A stretch of DNA of 64,000 bases from Planctomycetota bacterium (GCA_020638905.1 JACKHP010000003.1:186001-250000), one strand, 5' to 3'. Numbered from the stretch's first letter, positions 54,969 to 63,225 are shown. Program-made: numbers and translations. The notes: generated by a model from the letters alone, not told the origin.

Positions 54969-55199
54969 ATGCGCAACCTGCTCTCGATCGCCGCCGTCGC
55001 CCTGCTGCTCGCCGGTTGCGGTTCCCCCGTCCAGGCCGACCAGGCCGCCACCATCGCGACGCCCGAGTGCGCCGCCGAGGGCCACTGCTCGGCCGAGATG
55101 AAGGCCAAGTGCGAAGCCGGTGGCGAGTGCACCGCCGAGCAGAAGGCCGAGTGCGCCGAGAAGAAGGCCTGCTGCGCCGAGGGCAAGGCCGACACCTGA
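54969..55199 (+). CDS. small lipoprotein with 14-residue cysteine periodicity
   Basis: ATG 54969, with GAGG 8 bases upstream, gives 76 residues. Residues 1-17 end in LLLAGC, a textbook lipobox. The mature part is one low-complexity helix in which cysteines follow a strict C-x5-C-x7 pattern for two and a half periods: PEC-AAEGH-C-SAEMKAK-C-EAGGE-C-TAEQKAE-C-AEKKA-CC. Each period is 14 residues. Six regularly spaced Cys plus one adjacent Cys suggest a metal-binding or disulfide-staple helical hairpin. No homology to a named family is clear to me. The gene is followed by the extreme G/C tract at 55257-55325. Confidence 0.75.
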   Translation: MRNLLSIAAVALLLAGCGSPVQADQAATIATPECAAEGHCSAEMKAKCEAGGECTAEQKAECAEKKACCAEGKADT

Positions 55200-55256
55200 T
55201 CGGTCGTCCCCACGCATCGCGACCGACGCGCGACGCGCGCCGGTCGTCGTCCCGGA

Positions 55257-55325
55257 GGGGGGGGGCCCCCCCCCGGGGGGCGCCGCCCCGGGGGGGGGGG
55301 GGGGGGGGGTGGCCCCCCCCCCCCC
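55257..55325. repeat. extreme G/C homopolymer tract
   Basis: Runs in order: nine G (55257-55265), nine C (55266-55274), six G (55275-55280), a short CG mix, twenty G (55290-55309), TGG, then thirteen C (55313-55325). The blocks can pair as long G-C stems, and the G20 run could form a quadruplex. It sits in the 177-base convergent gap, so it may be a bidirectional terminator. It may equally be an assembly or sequencing artefact. Confidence 0.6.
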
Positions 55326-55376
55326 ACGACTCAACGCGCAACGGCGAGGCGACGCGTCAGAGCGCCGGCCAGCGAG

Positions 55377-56312
55377 TCAGTCCCCGTTGTAGGCACCGTC
55401 CCAGGTCGGGTAGGGATGCTCCTGCAGGAAGCTCGCCGTGGAGACGACGCCCAGCGGCTGGAGGGTGCCATCCTGGTTCCAGTCCACGATGAGTGCCCAT
55501 TGTTTCTCGTTCAGACTCTTCTGCCATCGAGGCGTGGGCGCCACGCCCACGACGAAGCCCAGCCCCGGGATCACGCTGGTGAACAGGTCGCGTGCGACGT
55601 CGAGATCCGGCATCGACGCAGAGGACATCAGGGGGTCGGCGACGCCGTCGCTGTCGTGATCCAGGAAGCACTCGCACTCGACGTCGTACTCCCAGACCTC
55701 GGCACAACCGGCAGAAGGCTCCGACGGGCAGTACCTCAGCATGAGCAGCCGGTCATGCTGGCCATACGGACTGCACACCATGGCCCAGACCGGCCAGTCC
55801 TCCGGGGTCTCCAGCGCCTCCGAACGGACGATGCGGGGATTCGAGCACACGGTGAGTTCCGCTCCCGCAGCCGGATTGAATGCGGATCCGATGGCGGACG
55901 GCGGGACGAACGTCCATTTCTCGATGACGAGCTCGCCCCCGCGCTCTGCCCAGCCCGCGACGTACATGACATCGGTGGTCCCGGCCCGAGGCGTCATCGC
56001 CATCGGACGGAAGGAGACGGGAATCTCCTGCGTGATCCACTTCGGCTTCGCGGTGCCGTGCCGGATGCCCCAGTCGATGGAGATCGACGAGCCCTGGCCC
56101 GTCGAGTCGTATCGCCCCTGGACCCTGACACGATTCGGCGACGTCCCCATGTCGACCTCGAAACTGGCACACCACCCGATGCCGAAGCTCGCGTGCAGCT
56201 CCGACGGCAGCGCCACGACGACATCGACCGGCGGGCTCCAGGACAACACGAGACATGCGACGATCACGAGCCGGAACGCCGCCCACGAATCACCTTCTCG
56301 GGAGACGCTCAT
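55377..56312 (-). CDS. exported protein of unknown function, partner of the protease-like gene
   Basis: ATG 56312 overlaps the stop of the upstream gene (ATGA), giving 311 residues. The signal peptide is about residues 10-34 (WAAFRLVIVACLVLSWSPPV). The mature protein has no family I recognise. It contains several Trp-rich strands (KWITQEIPVSF, VMYVAGWAERGGELVIEKWTF, PEDWPVWAMVCSPYG) and the Cys-rich YDVECECFLDHDSDGVADPL, whose DHDSDGVADP is an EF-hand or dockerin-like calcium loop. Tandem pairing with an HExxH protein suggests a substrate, chaperone or propeptide-like role. GC is lower than the flanking genes. Confidence 0.65.
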   Translation of the reverse strand: MSVSREGDSWAAFRLVIVACLVLSWSPPVDVVVALPSELHASFGIGWCASFEVDMGTSPNRVRVQGRYDSTGQGSSISIDWGIRHGTAKPKWITQEIPVSFRPMAMTPRAGTTDVMYVAGWAERGGELVIEKWTFVPPSAIGSAFNPAAGAELTVCSNPRIVRSEALETPEDWPVWAMVCSPYGQHDRLLMLRYCPSEPSAGCAEVWEYDVECECFLDHDSDGVADPLMSSASMPDLDVARDLFTSVIPGLGFVVGVAPTPRWQKSLNEKQWALIVDWNQDGTLQPLGVVSTASFLQEHPYPTWDGAYNGD

Positions 56313-57181
56313 TGGAGCACGCAATCCCCGGGGCAGGCGTCGGTGAGGCCACACGGAGAAGTCAGGCTGCAACCGGCGGTGGCTTGATATGAGGCGCAGA
56401 TGGTCGAATTGTCCTCGCACTTCTGGTTCGCCGAGTCGGCAAGGCCCTTCATCGCGTTCTTGGTGTCCTGATCCCAGCCCAGCCCTGTCACTCCGGTACC
56501 GTTGTTCGCTTCCTTGCAGAGTTCCTGGGCTTCGTAGGAGTAGGCGAACGCCTGGGTGCAGGGTTCTTCCTTTGCCTCGAGGTTGCTTGCCAACTGCTCG
56601 ATCTGATCGTAGCAAGCCTGGTCACCATTCTCCTCGAGCTGGCTCTGGAAGTGCTGATGCGCACCTTCATGCATGACGGTCCCCATCGCCTGGGCGTTCC
56701 ACGTCGCGTCGTCGACCGGCATCTCGCCGTCGAAGTAGTCCTGATTGAGCGCGATCGCCTCCCCGTCGTACGACGCCAGTCCGACGATGGCAGGCGCATT
56801 CGGCCCCGTCGGCGAATGGAAGAAGTAGAGCGGCAACTCGTAGTGCTTGCTGCCGGCTCCGCCGCAGTCCACGTTCGTGTGAACGACGGGCTCGTCGTTG
56901 GCGCCCGGGTAGATCCCGTCGACCGCCGGATTCACCGCAAATCCACTCGTCGCGGCGAAGAAGTCCTTCAGCGAACTCACCACGGGCGAAACGAGACCTT
57001 GCTCGTAGACCGTCGGTGCCGAGTCTCCCCACTCATGGTCTTGAGGCCCCTCGAAGGGCGCTGATGCCGCGTTCGGCGCGACGAGCAGCAGAGAGAGCAC
57101 GACCACTCCGACAGACGGCGCAAACCTCCTCCGCCTTTCCAGTTCGACGCTCGCCCGACATCCGGTTGGACTGTTGCACAT
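56309..57181 (-). CDS. exported HExxH metalloprotease-like protein
   Basis: ATG 57181 lies 7 bases after AGGAGG and gives 290 residues. The signal peptide is residues about 22-44 (VGVVVLSLLLVAPNAASA). The zinc motif is GTVMHEGAHQHFQS (about residue 165-178, HEGAH), the classic zincin core. A third ligand glutamate may lie in the following helix (QLEENGDQACYDQIEQLA). The C-terminal 100 residues contain eight or more cysteines (QKCEDNSTICASYQ, CSLTSPCGLTDACPGDC), probably disulfide-bonded. The family is unknown to me. A protease or peptidase is likely, but the substrate cannot be inferred. The 4-base overlap with the next gene suggests co-translation. Confidence 0.7.
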   Translation of the reverse strand: MCNSPTGCRASVELERRRRFAPSVGVVVLSLLLVAPNAASAPFEGPQDHEWGDSAPTVYEQGLVSPVVSSLKDFFAATSGFAVNPAVDGIYPGANDEPVVHTNVDCGGAGSKHYELPLYFFHSPTGPNAPAIVGLASYDGEAIALNQDYFDGEMPVDDATWNAQAMGTVMHEGAHQHFQSQLEENGDQACYDQIEQLASNLEAKEEPCTQAFAYSYEAQELCKEANNGTGVTGLGWDQDTKNAMKGLADSANQKCEDNSTICASYQATAGCSLTSPCGLTDACPGDCVLQ

Positions 57182-57784
57182 CATGCATCCTCCTCTCATG
57201 GGTCACGATCGATTGCCGACAGCACCGGGAGCGCCGACCACGGGGCGTCCGATGCAGGAGAGACGAACGGCGTTCACTGCAGTCCGGCTCGGTGGACGCG
57301 CGACCCGCGAGCGAAGCAGCACCCATGATTCGCCGACAGCCGGCTCGTACAGGAGCGGCCCTGCATGCGTGGCATCGCGACCCTCACTTCCCGTGGCAGA
57401 GCCTAGGGCAAGCACCCTTCATCGTCCAGGCTCGACGAGGACCTGCGAAGCAGAACCTTGATTCTGCGATTCGCGGCAAGACGGTGCGACGCGCGTCTGA
57501 GCAACACCGTCAGACCGAGAGTCACTTCCCGAGCGGCGGAGACACCGGCCACTCTTCGAGCAGCATCACGGGCCGACGAGATCGTCAGCGCCAAGTTCGT
57601 AGCGATGACGACGACAACCGTGTGATTCGCCCAGGTACCCTGTGCGCGCGCCGGAGCTACGTGTCCAGCAGCGGCCGACCTCTGGGGCGAACGGGTCGAG
57701 GTGTTGTGGGATGTCGATGGACTCTCCCTGGTGTCGGGTCACTCGACTCGGAGGCGAGTCGGATGCCGCGCAACGAGAGCGCCG
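57182..57784. other. 603-base non-coding stretch
   Basis: No frame here has a convincing start, ribosome-binding site or protein-like composition. GC is lower than average, as in the two genes downstream of it. TAGGCT on the minus strand (57400-57405) is the only -10-like hexamer and could give the protease gene a leader of about 210 bases. CGACTC/GAGTCG (57744-57761) is a 6-bp inverted repeat 23 bases past the SecY-like stop and may terminate that gene. Confidence 0.5.
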
Positions 57785-58552
57785 TCAGCGGAGGACCCGC
57801 CCCCCGCCGAACCGACCCACCAGCCGCACCACGAGCACGATCCCCAGGAACAGCACACCCAGCGTCACGACCGACTGCAACCACTCGGTCTCGTCGCCGA
57901 CGGTCAACTTGAGTTGCGCCAACATCGTGGGCAGTCGCGCCAGGAGACCGGCCACGACGATGAGCAGGATGCCGTGGCCGACGCCGCGCTCGTCGATCTG
58001 TCCGGCGATCCACATCAGGATCAGCGAGCCGGTGGTGAGCGTCAGCACGACGAACGCCTGGTAGAAGACGCTGTCGGCGAGCGCTGGGTCGACGACCTCG
58101 CCGCCGGCGAATCGACCGAGCGGGACGACCACCAGGACGATCGCCTGGACGATGCCCATCGCGACCGTGCCCCAGCGCGTCCAGCGGCGGACGGCCGCCC
58201 GGCCGCGCTCACCCTCGTTCGCGAGGACCGAGAGTCGCGGCACGATCCTCACGAGCAGGCCGACGACGAGCGACGCGCAGAGCCAGGGCAGGACACCCAG
58301 CGTGAGCAGGCGGCAGCTCCCGAAGCTGCCGCCGGAGAACGCGTTCATGAGACCGAACGCGAATGCATCGCCGCTCGCGCCCGTCGCCCGCAGCTGTTCG
58401 AGGCGCTCGAAGTCCACGCCGGGGACCGGCAAGTGGAACGCGACCCGGTACGCGGCCAGCAACGCGAGCGTGATCAGGATCCTGGTGCGGGTCTCGGCCG
58501 CGCAGAACAGCTCGAGGAAGGCATTCATCCGAGATCGGCCGTGACGCGCCAT
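57785..58552 (-). CDS. half-length SecY-like translocon protein
   Basis: ATG 58552 is preferred because GGGAGGA precedes it by 7 bases; it gives 255 residues. The whole N-terminal half of SecY is recognisable: RTRILITLALLAAYRVAFHL then PVPGVDFERL (helix 1 and plug), SGGSFGSCRLLTLGVLPWLC (helix 2), EGERGRAAVRRWTRWGT, GSLILMWIAGQIDERGVGHG and ILLIVVAGLLARLP (helices 4-5). The last helix, VVTLGVLFLGIVLVVRLVGR, aligns with helix 6, after which the protein stops. Full SecY has about 430 residues and ten helices, so the C-terminal half including the lateral-gate helices 7-8 is missing. No ribosomal protein genes flank it. It may be a degraded paralogue or a specialised half-translocon. Confidence 0.8.
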   Translation of the reverse strand: MARHGRSRMNAFLELFCAAETRTRILITLALLAAYRVAFHLPVPGVDFERLEQLRATGASGDAFAFGLMNAFSGGSFGSCRLLTLGVLPWLCASLVVGLLVRIVPRLSVLANEGERGRAAVRRWTRWGTVAMGIVQAIVLVVVPLGRFAGGEVVDPALADSVFYQAFVVLTLTTGSLILMWIAGQIDERGVGHGILLIVVAGLLARLPTMLAQLKLTVGDETEWLQSVVTLGVLFLGIVLVVRLVGRFGGGRVLR

Positions 58553-58588
58553 CGGCGGGTCCTCCCAGGGGATGCGGGCTTGCGGCCA

Positions 58589-58594
58589 AGATAC
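58589..58594 (-). promoter_or_regulatory. putative -10 element (TATCTT)
   Basis: TATCTT on the minus strand, 36 bases upstream of the SecY-like gene. It suggests that the truncated gene is still transcribed. Confidence 0.4.
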
Positions 58595-58714
58595 ACCCGC
58601 ATGCGCCAGCCGGCGGCCGGACCGGTCAGGATTCCCTGAGCGCCCCCGGACGGACTCGGGATCGCCGCCCCCGGTGATCTCACCTCGAGCCGCGCCCTCG
58701 CCCGCCCGCCGCCC

Positions 58715-60709
58715 TCACGACGCCAGGACGAAGCTGTTCAGGAACGCGACGATCACACCCATGATCGAGACGCCGGCGATCACGCCCGCGGCCACCGGCA
58801 CCAGGTAGTCCTCGGCGTTCTTCTTCTTCGTCGAGGTCCACACGGCGGCGATCACGGCGCCGATGAGCATCGAGAGCGGGTACTGGAACGGGAGGATGAG
58901 TCCGAGGCCGATGCCCGTCGCCGAGGGCAGCCACTTGCGCGCCTTGGGCAGCGCGAGTTCGAGTCCGACCATGACCGCGCCCAGCGCGAGTCCCCAGAAG
59001 ATGGCCTTCTGGTGCATCGGGTGCATGTTGTCGAGACCGAGCTGGAAGACCTTGGCCACCGCGGCCCAGGCCTGGGCCGCCGGAGCGGGGAACGCGGGCG
59101 CCGTCTCACCCACGCCGTTGAGCACCGTCGCGTCGGGCACGAGCAGGTAGAAGCCCAGCACCGTGGCCGCCGTGCCCGAGAAGATGCCGATGAACTGCGC
59201 CACGAACTGCCGGCGCGGGTTGGCTCCGATCAGGTAGCCGCTCTTGAGGTCGTTGAGCAGGTCGGCCGCCGAACCCGCCGAGCTCGCGGTGATGCTCGCG
59301 GTCATGAGGTTCGCGGTGGTCGACTGCGGGATGAGCACGCCGTAGGTGAGCTGCATGATCTTGCCCATCGCGCCCACCGGCGTGATGTCCGACTCACCCG
59401 TGGCGCGGCAGGCCACCATCGCCAGCAGGAACGTGAGCGCCACGGCGAGGGCACCGTAGTGCAGAGGCACCTCGAAGTTCGCGTGGGCCACCCACATCAC
59501 GCCGCCGCCGGCGAGCACCGTGCCCCAGGCGAACCACGAGAAGGGCACCTCGGTGCTCTTCACGAGAGCGGAGTCGACGCTCGACGAGTCGCCGCCCAGG
59601 CCCTTGAACGCGCGCACGATCGTGCGCCACTGCAGCGCGAAGCTGATCAGGCCGCTTGAGACCATGATCGGCACGCCCAACCAGATGCCGATCTCCTTCC
59701 AGGCCTTCCAGGGTTCGGAGGCCGCGCGCACGACCTCGCCCGTGGCCGTCGAGGTCCAGGCCGCGTCGTAGGCCGCGGGGCCGACGGCGTAGGCCAGCGC
59801 CAGACCGCCGAGCGTCATGTAGATCGCCACGCGCAGCCCCACGAGCGCGCCGGCGGCGATCATCACGGGGTTGTGATCCATGACCATCGTCCAGTCCGAC
59901 GGCTTGTTCTGCACCATCACGCCGTTGGCCTCGTGCATGCCGCGCGCACCGATCCAGTCGAAGATCGGGCTGTCGGCCGGCAGCAGCGCGTGGCCCACCG
60001 CCGCGCCCTTCTCCTTGAGGATCTGCAGGTCGATCAGGAGCGGACTGATCGCACCGACGAGCGCCGCGACGAGCAGTGCGCGCGCCTTGCGGATGGCCTG
60101 CGTCCCCTCGGAGTAGAGCGACTGCAGCGTGACCGCCGCGGCCGTGCCCGACGGGAACTTGAGCCGCTCCTTGTTGATCAGGTTGCGCTTCATCGGGATG
60201 GCCATGACCGTCCCGAGCGCGGCGAGGAAGAACGTCCAGGCCACCAGCACGGGCCACGGCAGGTGCTCGCCCTGCGGATTGTCGGACGTGGCCGAGAGCA
60301 TCAGCAGCGCGGAGATGGCCGAGACCATCGTGCCGCCCGTGGCGTAGCCCGCCGAGCTCGCCGTCGACTGCATGCAGTTCGTCTCGAGGATCGTCATCGG
60401 CGTCTTGGCGAGGCCGATCTTGAACAGTCCCGAGTAGATCGCGTACGCGAGGATGCAGGCGGTGATCGCGACGCCGAGCGCCCAGCCGGTCTTCAGCCCG
60501 ATGTACAGGTTCGTGAAGGCCAGCACGAAGCCGAGACCCGAGCCCACGAAGACCGCGCGCAGCGTGAGCTGCGGCATGTCGTCGCCGCGGTAGACCTCGG
60601 CGTACCAGCGCTCCTCGTCGAACTCGAGCACCTGGTCGGGCGGGATGTCGAGCGGCTTGGCGGCTTCGAAGTCTTCGGTGGTCTTCGGTGCGGGTTGGAA
60701 CAGGGCCAT
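58715..60709 (-). CDS. OPT-family oligopeptide transporter
   Basis: ATG 60709 gives 664 residues, the usual length of bacterial OPT proteins, with about 15 hydrophobic helices. The family pattern is LTLRAVFVGSGLGFVLAFTN then LYIGLKTGWALGVAIT (first helices), ETNCMQSTASSAGYATGGTM, NKERLKFPSGTAAAVTLQSL and SDITPVGAMGKIMQLTYGVL. OPT proteins import oligopeptides or metal chelates by proton symport. The bacterial subgroup's substrate is mostly untested. The gene appears monocistronic, with its own TATCGT element. The promoter-proximal region also contains a GGGAGAC ribosome-binding site. Confidence 0.9.
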   Translation of the reverse strand: MALFQPAPKTTEDFEAAKPLDIPPDQVLEFDEERWYAEVYRGDDMPQLTLRAVFVGSGLGFVLAFTNLYIGLKTGWALGVAITACILAYAIYSGLFKIGLAKTPMTILETNCMQSTASSAGYATGGTMVSAISALLMLSATSDNPQGEHLPWPVLVAWTFFLAALGTVMAIPMKRNLINKERLKFPSGTAAAVTLQSLYSEGTQAIRKARALLVAALVGAISPLLIDLQILKEKGAAVGHALLPADSPIFDWIGARGMHEANGVMVQNKPSDWTMVMDHNPVMIAAGALVGLRVAIYMTLGGLALAYAVGPAAYDAAWTSTATGEVVRAASEPWKAWKEIGIWLGVPIMVSSGLISFALQWRTIVRAFKGLGGDSSSVDSALVKSTEVPFSWFAWGTVLAGGGVMWVAHANFEVPLHYGALAVALTFLLAMVACRATGESDITPVGAMGKIMQLTYGVLIPQSTTANLMTASITASSAGSAADLLNDLKSGYLIGANPRRQFVAQFIGIFSGTAATVLGFYLLVPDATVLNGVGETAPAFPAPAAQAWAAVAKVFQLGLDNMHPMHQKAIFWGLALGAVMVGLELALPKARKWLPSATGIGLGLILPFQYPLSMLIGAVIAAVWTSTKKKNAEDYLVPVAAGVIAGVSIMGVIVAFLNSFVLAS

Positions 60710-60769
60710 GGCGCCCGTCTCCCTCGTGGACATCCGGGGCGTCCGGCGTCGACGTCGGACGAAGCGGTC

Positions 60770-60775
60770 ACGATA
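60770..60775 (-). promoter_or_regulatory. putative -10 element (TATCGT)
   Basis: TATCGT on the minus strand, 60 bases upstream of the OPT transporter gene. Confidence 0.4.
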
Positions 60776-60920
60776 CCGCCGCCGACGTCGGTGTCCACAG
60801 CCTCGGGCGGGCCGCTCTCGGAGGCGGTGGACGACCCCGGGACGGCCCGTCCCGAGGGGCGTCAGCCGGGATCGACCCGACGACATCTCCGGCGACCCTC
60901 CCGGGAGACGGGCGCTCGCC

Positions 60921-61124
60921 TCACTCCTCGAGGCGCATGCCCAGCTTGAGCGCCACCTGGTACTCGGCCACCTTGCCGTCGACGATGCGGCCGCGCATCT
61001 CGCACACCTCGAACCAGTCGAGGTTGCGCAGCGACTTCGCCGCGTGACGCACGCCGCTGTCGACGGCCTTCGCGAACGACTCGCTCGACGTGCCGACGAT
61101 CTCGATCTTCTTGTACGTGCTCAT
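60921..61124 (-). CDS. dodecin flavin-binding protein
   Basis: ATG 61124 gives 67 residues, exactly dodecin size. The sequence follows the family: MSTYKKIEIVGTSSESFAKA, VDSGVRHAAKSLRNLDWFEV, GKVAEYQVALKLGM. Dodecins assemble into hollow 12-mers that stack flavins between aromatic residues, and the Trp in NLDWFEV is at the expected flavin-sandwiching position. They buffer free FMN or riboflavin. It lies downstream of nothing obviously flavin-related. GGAG 10 bases upstream supports the start. Confidence 0.92.
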   Translation of the reverse strand: MSTYKKIEIVGTSSESFAKAVDSGVRHAAKSLRNLDWFEVCEMRGRIVDGKVAEYQVALKLGMRLEE

Positions 61125-61290
61125 GTCCGTTTGCTCCGGGGGACCCTCGATTCGTGTCTCCCGTCCAGGATGCGCTTCGCGACGCGCGGCGCAACCGTCG
61201 ACCAGCCTCCCCCGGGCGCTGCCTGCGTCGCCCCGGGCAACGCGCACGAGATGCACATCGCCGTCATGCGCGCGATCTCCGAGCAGGCGG

Positions 61291-61296
61291 TATCCT
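61291..61296 (+). promoter_or_regulatory. putative -10 element (TATCCT)
   Basis: TATCCT, 60 bases upstream of the phosphoesterase gene, in the divergent gap with dodecin. Confidence 0.4.
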
Positions 61297-61356
61297 GCCG
61301 ACCCTCCCGCGGGACGCGCCCTCGATCCGGCGCGCCCCGGGCCCCGGAGCTCCCCC

Positions 61357-62607
61357 ATGTCCACCACCCGGTTCCCGCTCGCGGCGCTCGCGCTCGCGCT
61401 GGCCTCCTCGTCCGTCGCGGCCGCCGACGCGATCCCGCGCTACGCGCACGTCGTGATCGTGATCGAGGAGAACCACGCGTCCTCGCAGATCATCGGCTCG
61501 TCGTCGGCGCCGTTCATCAACGCGCTCGCGGCCGGCGGGGCGCACATGACGCAGAGCTACGGGGTCACGCACCCGAGCCAGGGCAACTACCTCGAGCTCT
61601 TCTCGGGTTCGACCCAGGGCGTGACGAACGACTCGGTCTATCCGCACAGCCAGTTCACCGCGCCGAACCTCGGCGCGAAGCTGCTCGCCGCGGGACTCAC
61701 CTTCGGCGGCTTCTCCGAGACGATGCCGTCGGTCGGCTACGACGGCGCGAGCTTCGGCAGCGCGCCCGCCACCTACCAGCGCAAGCACAACCCGTGGGTG
61801 AACTGGCAGGACGCCACCCTGCCGCTGCCCGCGAACAAGCTGCCGGCCTCGGTGAACATGCCGTACGCGGGCTTCTTCCCCGACGCCGCGCACTACGACG
61901 ACCTGCCGACGCTGAGCTTCGTGATCCCGAACCAGTTGCACGACATGCACGACGGGACGGTCGCCGAGGGCGACGCGTGGCTGCAGTCGAACCTGTCCGA
62001 CTACGCCGACTGGTGCCTCACGCACGACAGCCTGCTGATCGTCACCTTCGACGAGGACGATCACTCGGCGGGCAACCACATCGCCACGATCCTCTACGGC
62101 GCGTCGATCCTCCCCGGGCAGTACGCGCAGGTCATCGACCACGACGACGTGCTGCGCACGCTCGAGGAGATGTACGCGCTGCCGCACCACGCCGGCACCG
62201 TGTCGGCCGCCGCGATCGCGTCGATCTGGGCGCCCTCCCCGTGGACCGACGCGGGCTCCGGACTGGCGGGCGTCTCGGGCGTCCCGTGGCTCGAGGGATC
62301 GGGCACGCTCGTCGCGGGGAGCCGTACCCTCGTCGATCTCTCGAACGCCGCGCCGAGCGCGACCGCCGCGCTCTTCCTGGCCTTCGCGAGCACGCCGGTG
62401 CCGTTCAAGGGCGGCACGCTGCTTCCGTTCCCGTTCGTCGGCCCGATCGTGCTCACGACGAGTGCCGCCGGAGCGATCCCGCTCGCGTTCACGATGCCCG
62501 CGGGCGTGCCGTCCGCCGGCGAGCTGTGGTTCCAGTGGGCCGTGCAGGACGCCGCGGCGATCTGGGGCGTCTCGCTCAGCAACGCGATCGTGGGCGTCAC
62601 GCCCTAG
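61357..62607 (+). CDS. secreted acid phosphatase/phosphoesterase with shared C-terminal domain
   Basis: ATG 61357, with GGAG 7 bases upstream, gives 416 residues. The signal peptide is residues 1-23 (ending SSSVAAADA). Residues about 25-290 match the phosphoesterase family of bacterial acid phosphatases and phospholipase C (PF04185): HVVIVIEENHASSQIIG (first metal ligands, Glu-Glu-Asn), SYGVTHPSQGNYLELFSG (Thr-His-Pro-Ser catalytic region), NQLHDMHDGTVAEGDAW, LIVTFDEDDHSAGNHIATIL (second metal site). Residues about 298-416 are the shared C-terminal domain (SGLAGVSGVPWLEGSG, VPFKGGTLLPFPFVG, tail LSNAIVGVTP). This is the only clearly enzymatic carrier of that domain here. It is convergent with the lipoprotein gene. 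Confidence 0.85.
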   Translation: MSTTRFPLAALALALASSSVAAADAIPRYAHVVIVIEENHASSQIIGSSSAPFINALAAGGAHMTQSYGVTHPSQGNYLELFSGSTQGVTNDSVYPHSQFTAPNLGAKLLAAGLTFGGFSETMPSVGYDGASFGSAPATYQRKHNPWVNWQDATLPLPANKLPASVNMPYAGFFPDAAHYDDLPTLSFVIPNQLHDMHDGTVAEGDAWLQSNLSDYADWCLTHDSLLIVTFDEDDHSAGNHIATILYGASILPGQYAQVIDHDDVLRTLEEMYALPHHAGTVSAAAIASIWAPSPWTDAGSGLAGVSGVPWLEGSGTLVAGSRTLVDLSNAAPSATAALFLAFASTPVPFKGGTLLPFPFVGPIVLTTSAAGAIPLAFTMPAGVPSAGELWFQWAVQDAAAIWGVSLSNAIVGVTP

Positions 62608-62622
62608 GCGTTCGTCCCGCGC

Positions 62623-63225
62623 TCATTCGCGCTCGACGGCCGTGCGCTCGACGCGCCAGGCGGCGTCGCACCACAGCCGGAAGTGCCAGTGGCTGAAGCC
62701 CCACGGGTCGGACGACGCGACACCGAGTTCGTACGAGAGCCTGCGCAGCTCGAGGTCCGGCTCGCCGAGTCGGGCGACGACGTCGGCGCGCGACGTGCCG
62801 GGTTCGATCGACGCCGCGAGCGCGTCGGCCATGCGCACGCGATCACGGCCGTCCGACCAGGTCGCCGCGTCGAACGGCGCACCACGTTCGGCATCGCGGC
62901 ACACGCCGTCGAGTTCCGTCGAGGCCACGTCGCCCGGACGACCCAGGAACACCAGGAGGCTGGCCCGATGCGGGAGGCCCGACATGCTCGTGAGGAAGGA
63001 GCGGTCGTCGCAGAATCCCTGCGCACCGAGGTCGTAGACCATCGTCCAGAGAGTCATGCGCGGCTCGCCGAGCCGTGCCTGCACGTCGTCGGCGGAGAGG
63101 CCGAGGAATTCGCCGCTCGCGACCCACGCGCGCGCCTGCGCGAGACGATCCTCGTCGCGCGAGCATCCCCATGCGGTTGCGAGCGTCGCGAGCACGACGC
63201 CGAAGACGACCCCGCGTCGCCTCAC
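62623..63225 (-). CDS. lipoprotein with two BamE/SmpA-like repeats
   Basis: A GTG at 63225 overlaps the upstream stop by four bases (GTGA) and gives 200 residues. The signal peptide (VVFGVVLATLATAWGC) ends in a lipobox cysteine at about residue 20. Two internal repeats, LGLSADDVQARLGEPRMTLW (about residue 38) and EPGTSRADVVARLGEPDLEL (about residue 142), both followed by a Tyr-Glu/Asp-Leu-Gly strand, match the Gly-x-Thr/Ser-x-x-x-Val-x-x-x-Leu-Gly-x-Pro motif of the SmpA/OmlA (BamE) fold. BamE helps the BAM outer-membrane machine, but duplicated forms also occur in unrelated lipoproteins. It is coupled to an FG-GAP protein, which suggests a role in surface-protein assembly. Confidence 0.7.
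   Translation of the reverse strand: MRRRGVVFGVVLATLATAWGCSRDEDRLAQARAWVASGEFLGLSADDVQARLGEPRMTLWTMVYDLGAQGFCDDRSFLTSMSGLPHRASLLVFLGRPGDVASTELDGVCRDAERGAPFDAATWSDGRDRVRMADALAASIEPGTSRADVVARLGEPDLELRRLSYELGVASSDPWGFSHWHFRLWCDAAWRVERTAVERE

Noticed and set aside
57016..57912. 298-codon plus-strand open frame across the low-GC gap
   Set aside because: It overlaps the start of the protease gene antisense, has no ribosome-binding site and gives a Ser/Arg/Pro-rich product with no protein-like pattern.
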